Of a DNA stretch of 64,000 nt, positions 1 to 7,469 are shown one piece after another. Position 1 is the first letter of the stretch. Every line of letters begins with the position of its first letter. The stretch comes from Acetatifactor aquisgranensis (GTDB lineage: Bacteria; Bacillota; Clostridia; Lachnospirales; Lachnospiraceae). Made by a program: the position numbers and the translations under genes. The notes beneath the pieces were generated by a model. The model worked only from the letters and a program-made list of their open reading frames with translations, had not been told where the DNA came from and did no database searches. The DNA is taken from the NCBI RefSeq assembly GCF_943193215.1, contig NZ_CALPDH010000015.1, positions 83,195 to 147,194 on the forward strand, read 5' to 3'.

Positions 1-97
1 AATTCTGTTCTTCATACATCTTTTCAACTAAAGAATTGCCATTCCATGGAAAGGGATATATCTTTTCTGCCACTTCTTCCCCCCGCCTACATCTCAT
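1..97 (-). CDS. Possible gene running off the left edge (partial)
   Basis: A minus-strand frame opens at an ATG whose complement is at 95-97, overlapping the end of the upstream gene, and stays open to the first base of the window. A GTG at 73 preceded by a GGGGGGAAGAA stretch is an alternative start with a Shine-Dalgarno-like sequence. The visible 30 or so residues include IYPFPWNGNSLVEKMYEEQ, which reads like ordinary protein but is too short to classify. Its position as the next minus-strand frame suggests the glycan cluster continues to the left. Only the open frame and spacing support it. Confidence 0.35.
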   Translation of the reverse strand, partial: MRCRRGEEVAEKIYPFPWNGNSLVEKMYEEQN

Positions 98-563
98 ACA
101 GAATATTTTCCAATGAAACAACAGGGCAGTCCAGCTTCCTGCCAAGCTGCTCCTCCACTTCGTCAAAATAGGTGATGGCTGTGACCACGACCGCATCTAC
201 ATCTCCCAGTTCCGATTCCAATGGAAGGACATCCACATCCGCGTAGATAGAGCCAGCGCTCCTGTCGATGGCATAGGCCACCTGCACCCCTGTGCCCTTG
301 AGCTCATCCAGCAATGTTTCCCCTGCATAGCTCATTCCATAAATGGCAATCTTTCTATATCCGTTCGCTTCAAAATACGATGCCAGATGCTTCCCTTCCT
401 GCTTCACCTTCACCCATTGGTTCATCATCAAAAACAGAGCCAGATGCTTGTCCGACATCATCTGTAGCTTCTCGCCCTTCTCCGATGCCGTCTTTCCTAC
501 TGCCGCCGCTCCCACTGCAGCCCCTGCTAACGCCGACAGTACTGAAATAATCCCTTTTTTCAT
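87..563 (-). CDS. Small Rossmann-like protein of the glycan cluster
   Basis: A 158-residue protein. An alanine/glycine-rich hydrophobic N-terminus (about residues 1-25) could be a weak membrane anchor. It is followed by a helical WVKVKQEGKHL segment and a nucleotide-binding-like strand-loop, KIAIYGMSYAG, near residues 70-80. The second half, ending in VVVTAITYFDEVEEQL, resembles the C-terminal Rossmann module of sugar C-methyltransferases and PglD-like proteins. It is paralogous to the protein at 7052-7456, sharing the order WI/WV-helix, (I/V)xLYG or IYG, then VVxTAxxYxxEI. No catalytic residues can be assigned. A binding or recognition role for sugar-nucleotide intermediates is inference from the context only. 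Confidence 0.7.
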   Translation of the reverse strand: MKKGIISVLSALAGAAVGAAAVGKTASEKGEKLQMMSDKHLALFLMMNQWVKVKQEGKHLASYFEANGYRKIAIYGMSYAGETLLDELKGTGVQVAYAIDRSAGSIYADVDVLPLESELGDVDAVVVTAITYFDEVEEQLGRKLDCPVVSLENILYEM

Positions 564-605
564 TGACGACTCCTTTCGCCTGCATAGCCTTTTCCGTTTC
601 CGGCC

Positions 606-1784
606 TCAATCCCTCTGCTGTAGTTTTATCACGCGTGTATATATCTTTTCCATTTTTTTGGAGTAGCTCTCTAAGTCCAATCCCTCTATCTTTTTCCTTG
701 CCCTTATGGACACAAGCTCTTTTTGTCCCGGCTCCATCCTCAGGACTCTGTCCACACATCTGCATAGCTGTCCCGGATTGTTTCTTTCCACAAGGTATCC
801 GTTCACGCCATCCTGGATGAACTGCTCCAGGCTGCTGCCGTCCGTTCCAATCACAATCTTCCCCAGCGACATCGCCTCGGCACATGCATTGGGGAAATTG
901 TCCGCCAACGAAGGCATCAATATCAACTCCGCACCATCAATTACAGGCAGCAACCTCTCCTTAGGCAACAAACCCAGAAAGACCACCCTACTGCCATGCT
1001 CTCCTGCCGCCTCCATTAGCTCGTCAGAGACCAGAACCCCCTCATGCCGATTTATCCCACCTGCAAAGACAATATGTATTTCCCGATATCTGTCCAATAT
1101 TTCGTGCAGCATATCCCTGATGACATATATCCCCTTATCTACTGTCATGCGTCCAAAGAACAGAAGATACCTCTTTGATTCCAATCTGCTCCGGAGGATA
1201 CTGTCGTCCCATTTCGTCTCTTCCTGACGGAAGGGGGTCTCCATCACGACCACAGCCCTCTGAATGTCCTTCTCCAGTCCTGCTGCCGTAATCCTGCTGG
1301 GCGCGAACACGAAGTTCATCCTTTTTGCAGCCAGGTATTCCACCGCTTCCAGCAGGAACCTTTTCCCGGTAGAAAAGTTATTGGACAACTGTACTTTTGT
1401 ATAGGACGACATACGCATCACTGCCGGTATGCCACATGGATGCAGCAGCCCTACCCCGAACCAGCCCGTATACTGCACGATATCAATCGCTTTCTCACAG
1501 TCCAGTTTTTGGACGTATCTCCTCACTGCCAACTCCCGCTTTAGGATATCTATCAGCATAGCCCCTGCGGCCTTCTCTTCTATCCCCTGGCCAACACGGA
1601 CAGATATCACGTCCAATCCCTGATATCTCCATCGGCGCTCACGGCCTGCACATGCCAGAATCCTCACACTGTGCCCTCGTTGCTGCATCCCCAGTGCGCT
1701 TTTATAGACAGCACCAGGCATTCCGCCTAACGCCGTATCCCTTTCATCATTTGCAAATAGACCAGTTACAAATAAGATGTTCAT
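606..1784 (-). CDS. GT4-family glycosyltransferase
   Basis: A 392-residue GT-B fold glycosyltransferase, the usual length for GT4. The N-terminal domain starts MNILFVTGLF and has a glycine-rich acceptor-side loop (GGMPGAVYKSA). The C-terminal donor-binding domain starts near residue 205 with YLLFFGRMTVDKGI and contains the EX7E-type region ACAEAMSLGKIVIGTDGSS near residues 300-320. Enzymes of this family transfer a sugar from a nucleotide-sugar donor with retention of configuration, usually on the cytoplasmic side while a repeat unit is assembled. Neighbours are an epimerase, methyltransferases and other glycosyltransferases on the same strand, so a role in surface polysaccharide or glycoprotein glycan synthesis is likely. 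The donor sugar cannot be read from the sequence. Confidence 0.9.
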   Translation of the reverse strand: MNILFVTGLFANDERDTALGGMPGAVYKSALGMQQRGHSVRILACAGRERRWRYQGLDVISVRVGQGIEEKAAGAMLIDILKRELAVRRYVQKLDCEKAIDIVQYTGWFGVGLLHPCGIPAVMRMSSYTKVQLSNNFSTGKRFLLEAVEYLAAKRMNFVFAPSRITAAGLEKDIQRAVVVMETPFRQEETKWDDSILRSRLESKRYLLFFGRMTVDKGIYVIRDMLHEILDRYREIHIVFAGGINRHEGVLVSDELMEAAGEHGSRVVFLGLLPKERLLPVIDGAELILMPSLADNFPNACAEAMSLGKIVIGTDGSSLEQFIQDGVNGYLVERNNPGQLCRCVDRVLRMEPGQKELVSIRARKKIEGLDLESYSKKMEKIYTRVIKLQQRD

Positions 1785-1826
1785 GCCCTGTCAGATTCTC
1801 CTGTCCGAAACATTCCCTTGCTTAAG

Positions 1827-2888
1827 TCACCTATAATAATCCGAGTACCACTCCACGAACCGTTTCAGCCCTTCCTGCAAACCGGTTTTCGGCCTGAAGC
1901 CGAAATCCCTCTCTGTCTCCGATATGTCGGCATATGTGCTTTCCACATCCCCGGGCTGCATCCCCACCAGCCTCATCTGAGAGCCCAAATCGAACCCGGC
2001 CCCCAACAGGCCGGCGCGTTCAAGCTCCCCGCACAGCAGATGGACAAAATCCAGCAGTTTCACCGGGGAATGGTTCCCTATGTTGTACACTTTATACCTC
2101 ACTGAATCTTCATCTTCCCGGGGGGCGCGCTCCATTGCTGACCTTATTCCCGCCACAACGTCATCTATATAGGTGAAGTCCCTTCTACAGTTGCCGTAAT
2201 TATAGACTTGTATCGTCTTTCCGGAGGTAAGCCTGTTGGAGAAATCAAAATATGCCATATCCGGCCTCCCTGCAGGGCCATACACCGTGAAGAACCGGAG
2301 CCCCGTCATCGGTATCCCGTATAGTTTTGCATAGGAATATGCCAGTAGCTCGTCCGCCTTTTTCGTAGCTGCGTACAACGAGACCGGACAATCCGTCCTG
2401 TCACTTGTGGAATAAGGTATGGATTTGCTGTTCCCGTACACAGAAGAAGAGCTCGCGAACAAAAAATGCTCCACTCCCCCATCCCCGCTGCTGTGCCTGC
2501 AGGCCTCCAGCATGTTGAAGAAGCCTGTTATATTCGATTCAATATATGTACCAGGGTTTTCTATGCTGTGCCTCACCCCGGCCTGTGCCGCCAGATTGAC
2601 TGCTACAGTTGGCTTATATTTTCTGAATGCTTCCCTGACTAAGTCCTGCTCAGCGATACTCCCCCTGATGAACGTGAACCTGCTCCCCCGCCCTGCGGCG
2701 GACTGCACGAGCCCTAGCCTGTGCTCCTTCAAAGCAACATCGTAATAGTCGTTCATGTTGTCGATGCCCACGATGTGCACACCTTTTGTCTCCCGCAGCA
2801 GTTCCACCGCAAGGGCTGCGCCGATGAAGCCGGCACACCCCGTAATCAGAATCGTTTTTCCGTCCAGCGACATGTCCTTTTCCAACAT
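1827..2888 (-). CDS. NAD-dependent sugar-nucleotide epimerase (UDP-glucuronate 4-epimerase type)
   Basis: A 353-residue extended SDR. The NAD-binding glycine motif is ITGCAGFIGAAL near residues 15-27, the catalytic triad region has FASSSSVYG and the YAATK tyrosine-lysine pair near residues 170-176, and the NMNDYYD segment after beta-2 is typical of UDP-glucuronate 4-epimerases. Such enzymes invert C4 of UDP-GlcA to give UDP-GalA. The ATG at 2888 has GGAAAGG upstream; an in-frame ATG at 2873 is an alternative start. It lies 42 bases upstream of the GT4 gene on the same strand and probably supplies a precursor for the same polymer. The family is well supported; the exact substrate could also be UDP-Glc or a related nucleotide sugar. 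Confidence 0.85.
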   Translation of the reverse strand: MLEKDMSLDGKTILITGCAGFIGAALAVELLRETKGVHIVGIDNMNDYYDVALKEHRLGLVQSAAGRGSRFTFIRGSIAEQDLVREAFRKYKPTVAVNLAAQAGVRHSIENPGTYIESNITGFFNMLEACRHSSGDGGVEHFLFASSSSVYGNSKSIPYSTSDRTDCPVSLYAATKKADELLAYSYAKLYGIPMTGLRFFTVYGPAGRPDMAYFDFSNRLTSGKTIQVYNYGNCRRDFTYIDDVVAGIRSAMERAPREDEDSVRYKVYNIGNHSPVKLLDFVHLLCGELERAGLLGAGFDLGSQMRLVGMQPGDVESTYADISETERDFGFRPKTGLQEGLKRFVEWYSDYYR

Positions 2889-2961
2889 ATAAGAGTCCTT
2901 TCCCAGTAAGCCGCTGTCTGTCCACAGAAGATAATGGTATGAACGGATGCAGACTCACGCT

Positions 2962-3440
2962 TTATTTATATGCAACGATAATGCACCTGTTTTCATCGGA
3001 AGCTTTCCCGCCTATTTCGCAGATTGCCTCAAATAGCTGAGGGCTGACTTCCCGTCCGATTTCAGGATAGTGTTTCGGCCATACCTCCTGCACGTTCTGT
3101 ACGGAATGTACAAAATACCCGGCGGCTTTGAAAAGATTTCCAAGGGTCAGGCAGTTCTATGTATAGAGGTGGTTATTGGGTTCGCTCCTGACATATTCCG
3201 TGCTGCAGGATTCGTTCGGAACATGGAACACTGCTTTGCCATTTTCCTTCAGCTTGTTTCTCAGCTCCCTCAGCGCCCCAAGCGGGTTCTCGACATGTTC
3301 CAGGGTATGTGTGGAAATGATGACGTCCGCGTATCCGTCCGGAACATCACATATCCTCTTCACGCCATATATCCCTCCAAACTGTACGCAAGAGTTTTTC
3401 CCTTGCAGTGTCCCCTGCCCCCAAATAATCCGTTGGCATG
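2962..3440 (-). pseudogene. SAM-dependent methyltransferase remnant with an in-frame stop
   Basis: A frame entering from the end of the upstream amidotransferase gene encodes the C-terminal half of a class I methyltransferase: PDGYADVIISTHTLEHVENP (post-II motif region), then KLKENGKAVFHVPNE. It is interrupted by TAG at 3157-3159, after NNHLYT. Reading through this stop continues in the same frame with LGNLFKAAGYFVHSVQ and ends ENRCIIVAYK at the stop at 2962-2964, which is coherent methyltransferase sequence. The N-terminal SAM-binding motif I is missing. The gene has therefore lost its 5' part to the junction with the asparagine synthase and carries a nonsense mutation, TGG to TAG being the simplest explanation. 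Confidence 0.75.
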
Positions 3441-5065
3441 TTGAACCCCTGTTTTTTCCTATAGGCAATCCCTCTCCCCAATTCCTCCTGATATGCTTTC
3501 TTCAGCAGGCCTTTCAACAGTCCACACGGACACCTGTCTTCCTGGGACAGTCCAAATGCAAATTCGATAATCTCCCTGTCCAGCAGCGGCACCCTCGTCT
3601 CCAGGGAAACGGCCATACTGGCTCTGTCGACTTTAGTCAGTACCGAACCTGGCAGATATGTCTTGAAGTCCAGGTACTGCCCTCTGGTGATTGCAGGAAG
3701 GTCCTTCACATAATATTTTCTCATATGCCAGAATCTGTCATAGTCTTTCGGTATGCCAAGCTTTTTCCTCAATGCGCGGTCGCCGCTCGACAGCGGCTCC
3801 CCATAAGAGCTCAGCAGACAGCTTAAATCATCCATGAAAACAGTTTCCCAGCCTGTGAAAGCCCTTCTACGGTTCAGATGCTGGAATATGCCGGATACCA
3901 ACAAATTGTCAATGCCATTCTTTTCTCTTTCCTGAAGCATGGTATATCTTGGATATCCCCCGAAAACCTCATCTCCCCCGTCTCCTGTCAATACCACATC
4001 CACCTTCTCTTTTGCCAGAGACGACACAAGATACGTCGGGAAAGCAGAAACATCCGCGAACGGCTCATCATACCACTCGCGTATCTTGCCAACAAGCATG
4101 GTGCAGTCTTTTCTTTGGAAAACCCTTTGGTTCATCGTCAGGCCATATTTATCCACCAGACTCTGCGCATACCTCAGTTCATCATATCTCCTGTCCGCAA
4201 ATCCCATGGAAAACGTTTCTATCTTCGGATTCTGCAGACTGCTCTCATAGGTGACAATACTCGAATCAATCCCTCCGCTCAGGAAGGTTCCGACTGGCAC
4301 ATCCGCTGTCATGTGCCTCCTAACAGACATTCTGATAAGGTTTCTGAGTTCTTCTACCAGTTCATCTGCCTTTTTCCGCTTTCCCTCGGCACCGCTTACC
4401 CTCAGCTTCCAATAGGCTTCCCTTACAGATATCTTCTTTTTCCTCAGACTATACACCAGACGGTGAGCTGGTTCGAGCTTGAATATGTTCTTATAGACAG
4501 TTTTTGGTTCAGGTATGTATGAATAATTCAGGTAGTCATAAATAGCAGTATCATCCTTCTGCAGCTTCATATCCGTACAGAGATGGATGATTCCCTTCAT
4601 CTCTGACGCAAACGCAAAATCACTTTCCAGGCAATAGTAATACAGTGGTTTAATGCCTGCTCTGTCACGGTAGAGCTTTATCGTCTCATCGCGGAAGTCA
4701 TATATGGCCAATGCAAACATTCCATCTATCCTGTCGATAAATCTGTCTCCCCAGGCAAGATACGCATTCAAAATGACCTCTGTATCCGATTCCGAACGGA
4801 ATCGAAACCTCATCTTTTCCAATTCCGCTTTCAGTCCCTGATAACCGTAAATTTCACCATTATAGACAATCCCCACGCGCCCATCTTCGGAAAACATCGG
4901 CTGCATGCCGTTTTCAGACAAATCCATAATTGCAAGACGCGCAAATGCCAAAGTAAAACCAGGTCTTTCAACAATCCTGATGCCGTCTGGCCCTCTGTGC
5001 TGCATATGCGCGATTCCTGCCCCATAATCCCAACCTGTGTTGTTTCCGCCTAAAATGCCACACAT
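3347..5065 (-). CDS. Asparagine synthase-type glutamine amidotransferase, C-terminally truncated
   Basis: I place the start at the ATG at 5065, because the protein then begins MCGILGG and exposes the N-terminal cysteine nucleophile of class II glutamine amidotransferases. The glutaminase domain covers about residues 1-190 (HRGPDG, YNGEIYGY), and the synthetase domain follows with the ATP pyrophosphatase loop FLSGGIDSSIV near residue 255 and TGDGGDEVFGGYPRY. Normal members continue about 80 residues past the KKQGFNMPTDYL motif. Here that motif is followed after some 25 unrelated residues by a stop, and the same DNA in another frame becomes a methyltransferase. A deletion has fused the two genes out of frame, so activity is doubtful. 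The intact paralogue is at 7470-9260. Confidence 0.8.
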   Translation of the reverse strand: MCGILGGNNTGWDYGAGIAHMQHRGPDGIRIVERPGFTLAFARLAIMDLSENGMQPMFSEDGRVGIVYNGEIYGYQGLKAELEKMRFRFRSESDTEVILNAYLAWGDRFIDRIDGMFALAIYDFRDETIKLYRDRAGIKPLYYYCLESDFAFASEMKGIIHLCTDMKLQKDDTAIYDYLNYSYIPEPKTVYKNIFKLEPAHRLVYSLRKKKISVREAYWKLRVSGAEGKRKKADELVEELRNLIRMSVRRHMTADVPVGTFLSGGIDSSIVTYESSLQNPKIETFSMGFADRRYDELRYAQSLVDKYGLTMNQRVFQRKDCTMLVGKIREWYDEPFADVSAFPTYLVSSLAKEKVDVVLTGDGGDEVFGGYPRYTMLQEREKNGIDNLLVSGIFQHLNRRRAFTGWETVFMDDLSCLLSSYGEPLSSGDRALRKKLGIPKDYDRFWHMRKYYVKDLPAITRGQYLDFKTYLPGSVLTKVDRASMAVSLETRVPLLDREIIEFAFGLSQEDRCPCGLLKGLLKKAYQEELGRGIAYRKKQGFNMPTDYLGAGDTAREKLLRTVWRDIWREEDM

Positions 5066-5108
5066 GAATCCATTTCCTCCGTCATCGCCACCGCAAGAAT
5101 AAAGAAAC

Positions 5109-5828
5109 TTATCCTGCCACTTTTTGGGCATAAATCAGCCCCATTCCATTTTCTTTCTCAAAAAAGAAATAAGAATACCCCAATCCGTCAATGAAATCTG
5201 TAATCTTCTTAAATCCTTCATAATGCCATTCCAGCATAATCACTTTGAATCTCCCTAAAATCCCGGCCGCATTCAGTTCCTCTATGATGCTGTATTCCTC
5301 TCCCTCACAATCCATCTTCAGAATATAGTTATGATTCGGATATTGATTCATTGCATTTCCCAAAACTTGCGATGCCATTTTTACTTCTATTTCTTCCAAT
5401 CTGTTGTTGTCTGCATGCGCCAGCCCCAATGCATCGTAATATGCATAGGCTTGTTCCCACATATCCATGTTGGTACTCTGTCCACAGGTCATTCCTTCAT
5501 TAAAGATGATTTTCCTTTTTTCCTCTTGTTTGCTCAAGCCATATTGGCAGATTTCATACCGCCCCTTTTCACCACACTTCCCCAGATTCTCAACCGCCAG
5601 CTGGAATGTCTCTCGAAAGGGTTCATATCCATATACTTTTTCGACATTTTTATTTTCCAGAAAAAACAAAGTAGCGTCCCCGATATTCATGCCAACATCA
5701 AAAACGATATCCTTTCTGGTGTTGCTTATATAATAGCGATAAATCTTTCCAACCAGTACTTCATATGCGTTATAAAACTGGTCAGCACTTGCTATGCACA
5801 GAGTTACCCCCCCAAAGTGATTTCCCAT
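5109..5828 (-). CDS. FkbM-family methyltransferase (possibly the C-terminal half of a GT2 fusion)
   Basis: FkbM-type SAM-dependent O-methyltransferase domain with motif I VFDVGMNIGDATLFF and later ILKMDCEGEEYSIIEEL; the C-terminus has the typical MLEWHYEGF segment. These enzymes methylate sugar hydroxyls in glycans and natural products. I chose the ATG at 5828, which has an AAAGGGG upstream, but the frame is open further up. The upstream GT2 gene ends at 5804 just past a G7 tract (C7 at 5807-5813 on the plus strand). Adding one G would fuse the two frames as ...WEITLGG-VTLCIASADQF..., which reads as continuous protein. This may therefore be the second half of a GT2-FkbM fusion, broken by a real slip or by a sequencing shortfall. 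Confidence 0.8.
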   Translation of the reverse strand: MGNHFGGVTLCIASADQFYNAYEVLVGKIYRYYISNTRKDIVFDVGMNIGDATLFFLENKNVEKVYGYEPFRETFQLAVENLGKCGEKGRYEICQYGLSKQEEKRKIIFNEGMTCGQSTNMDMWEQAYAYYDALGLAHADNNRLEEIEVKMASQVLGNAMNQYPNHNYILKMDCEGEEYSIIEELNAAGILGRFKVIMLEWHYEGFKKITDFIDGLGYSYFFFEKENGMGLIYAQKVAG

Positions 5829-7027
5829 CTTCCATCCCCTTTGACAAAAACATTTTTTATCACATTCTGATATATCCCATAATACTGACATCCCAATTCT
5901 ATTTTTTCTATCGCGATTCCATATTTTCCTACAAGCTCTTTGCATACCTTCATGCATTCGTTAATATCCTGAATCATTATCAGAATCTTGCTGATATCGC
6001 CAATCCTTCCTATTTCTTTAGCCTTAAAAATCTTCTTTCCTGCATAATAACCCGTCTTCAAGTTATCAATAAAACATTCTATAAAGTAATTCTCATTGAT
6101 GCTCTTTTCATTGCTGATAAAGAAATTCCCCAATCCATATACTATGATTTTTTCCTTGTCCTCGCTGTAGCTGGTGACTGCTGTATAGCTCCCGAAGAGC
6201 CCTGCGAATGCCTTTTTTACCTCTTCTGTGAGCTCTATCTTATCAACAAGCTTATAAGAATCCTTTACAAGATTATCCTGTTCAACATCATAGCTGTCCG
6301 TAATCCCACAATGAACTCCCGAGCCGTCCATTCCTATATTCCGGATTAGCGATTTATACGGATTAATACATAAGGCATTTTTTTCTATAGCCTTCATCAC
6401 CCAGAACAGTCCCCAAGAATCCGTCATCCCCGTAACGTTCCCTATTACTGTCTGCTCTATGTCATTCCCCCACGTTGCAAGCCTTTCTGAACTTTCCCTA
6501 TCCATTTTCAATTTTTTGTACAATGAATAGTCCTTTTCATATTGGCACCATCTGTCCCTCCATGTCCCCCAGCCCCAGGATGAGGTTCTCCCACAGAAAT
6601 ATATGTCGCTTTCAGCATCACCCAATTCTATCGGCCAGCTATACCCGCTCACCGAAAAGACTCTTTTTTCCGTTTCGTATCTTTCAAAGCACTGCGTCAT
6701 AAAACGGATAAAATTAGGAGCAGCCACGCAATCGTCTTCCAGCACAATGACCGCGTCGTTCTCTCTGAAAGCATACTCAATCCCCGACACGATAGACTCT
6801 GCCAGCCCCTTATTGTATCCTGACACGATGACCTCTTTTTCACACCAGTCAATCTCATGAACCAGACTATTGACTTTTTGCCATTCCTCAGCATCCTCGT
6901 CCTGCCTGACCCCGTCCTGAAAAACAATCAGCTTCTCCGGCAATACCGTATTATTCTTTAACGATTCAATCACCTGTCCTGTATGCCTGCTCCTGTTATA
7001 TGTAAATAATAATGTAGCTATCTTCAT
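5804..7027 (-). CDS. GT2-like glycosyltransferase with a C-terminal Rossmann module
   Basis: A 407-residue protein. The N-terminal GT-A domain starts MKIATLLFTYNR, has the metal and nucleotide motif VIVLEDDCVAAPNF near residues 95-108 and the WGWGTWRDRW signature near residue 150, as in glycosyltransferases acting on glycans and S-layer or flagellin sugars. After about residue 290 the protein changes to KIIVYGLGNFFI, a Rossmann-like module of the same type as the stand-alone proteins at 87-563 and 7052-7456. The ORF ends in a G7 tract; see the FkbM gene downstream for the possible fusion. It sits between two genes of the cluster on the same strand, 24 bases downstream of the small Rossmann gene. 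The donor is unknown. Confidence 0.85.
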   Translation of the reverse strand: MKIATLLFTYNRSRHTGQVIESLKNNTVLPEKLIVFQDGVRQDEDAEEWQKVNSLVHEIDWCEKEVIVSGYNKGLAESIVSGIEYAFRENDAVIVLEDDCVAAPNFIRFMTQCFERYETEKRVFSVSGYSWPIELGDAESDIYFCGRTSSWGWGTWRDRWCQYEKDYSLYKKLKMDRESSERLATWGNDIEQTVIGNVTGMTDSWGLFWVMKAIEKNALCINPYKSLIRNIGMDGSGVHCGITDSYDVEQDNLVKDSYKLVDKIELTEEVKKAFAGLFGSYTAVTSYSEDKEKIIVYGLGNFFISNEKSINENYFIECFIDNLKTGYYAGKKIFKAKEIGRIGDISKILIMIQDINECMKVCKELVGKYGIAIEKIELGCQYYGIYQNVIKNVFVKGDGRWEITLGG

Positions 7028-7051
7028 TTACTGCAATACCTCCTCAAAAGC

Positions 7052-7456
7052 TTAGCAACATGCATCATAAATCAATTCCTGCAAAGATATGGTACGCAGA
7101 ATCCCTTCTTTGTGCAGCTCTCCAAGTATCTCCTCATAATATCCCATAGCTGTGATTACGACACACATATCTTCCGATTCTATTTTTTTAATATCACGTA
7201 TTGATACCAATGGAATTCCGCAATAAAAGTCTCCTTTTGAGCTAATCTTCTTGTCTGAGATTCCTAAAATCTCGATGATGCCTGCTTCATTTTCGCACTG
7301 TTCCAACAACCGCAGGGCAAACTCCGAGGCTCCATATAAAACTATCTTTTTAATTCCCCTTGTCCTCAAGTGCTGCGGAATGGATATGCCTTTATTTTGT
7401 AGTCGAATCCATTTATTCGCCAATTCAAACTTCTCCAAATTGATATCTGAACTCAT
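7052..7456 (-). CDS. Small Rossmann-like protein, paralogue of 87-563
   Basis: A 134-residue soluble protein with a helical N-terminus (ELANKWIRLQNKGI), a strand-loop KIVLYGASEFALRLLEQ near residues 52-68 and a second strand ending in CVVITAMGYYEEIL. It lacks the hydrophobic N-terminus of its paralogue at 87-563 but keeps the same order of elements. It starts 13 bases downstream of an asparagine-synthase-type gene, with AGGTGAGG as ribosome binding site, and precedes the GT2 gene that carries the same module as a C-terminal domain. A regulatory or substrate-presenting role in the glycosylation enzymes is a reasonable guess; no reaction can be assigned. Confidence 0.7.
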   Translation of the reverse strand: MSSDINLEKFELANKWIRLQNKGISIPQHLRTRGIKKIVLYGASEFALRLLEQCENEAGIIEILGISDKKISSKGDFYCGIPLVSIRDIKKIESEDMCVVITAMGYYEEILGELHKEGILRTISLQELIYDACC

Positions 7457-7469
7457 CTTACCTCACCTT

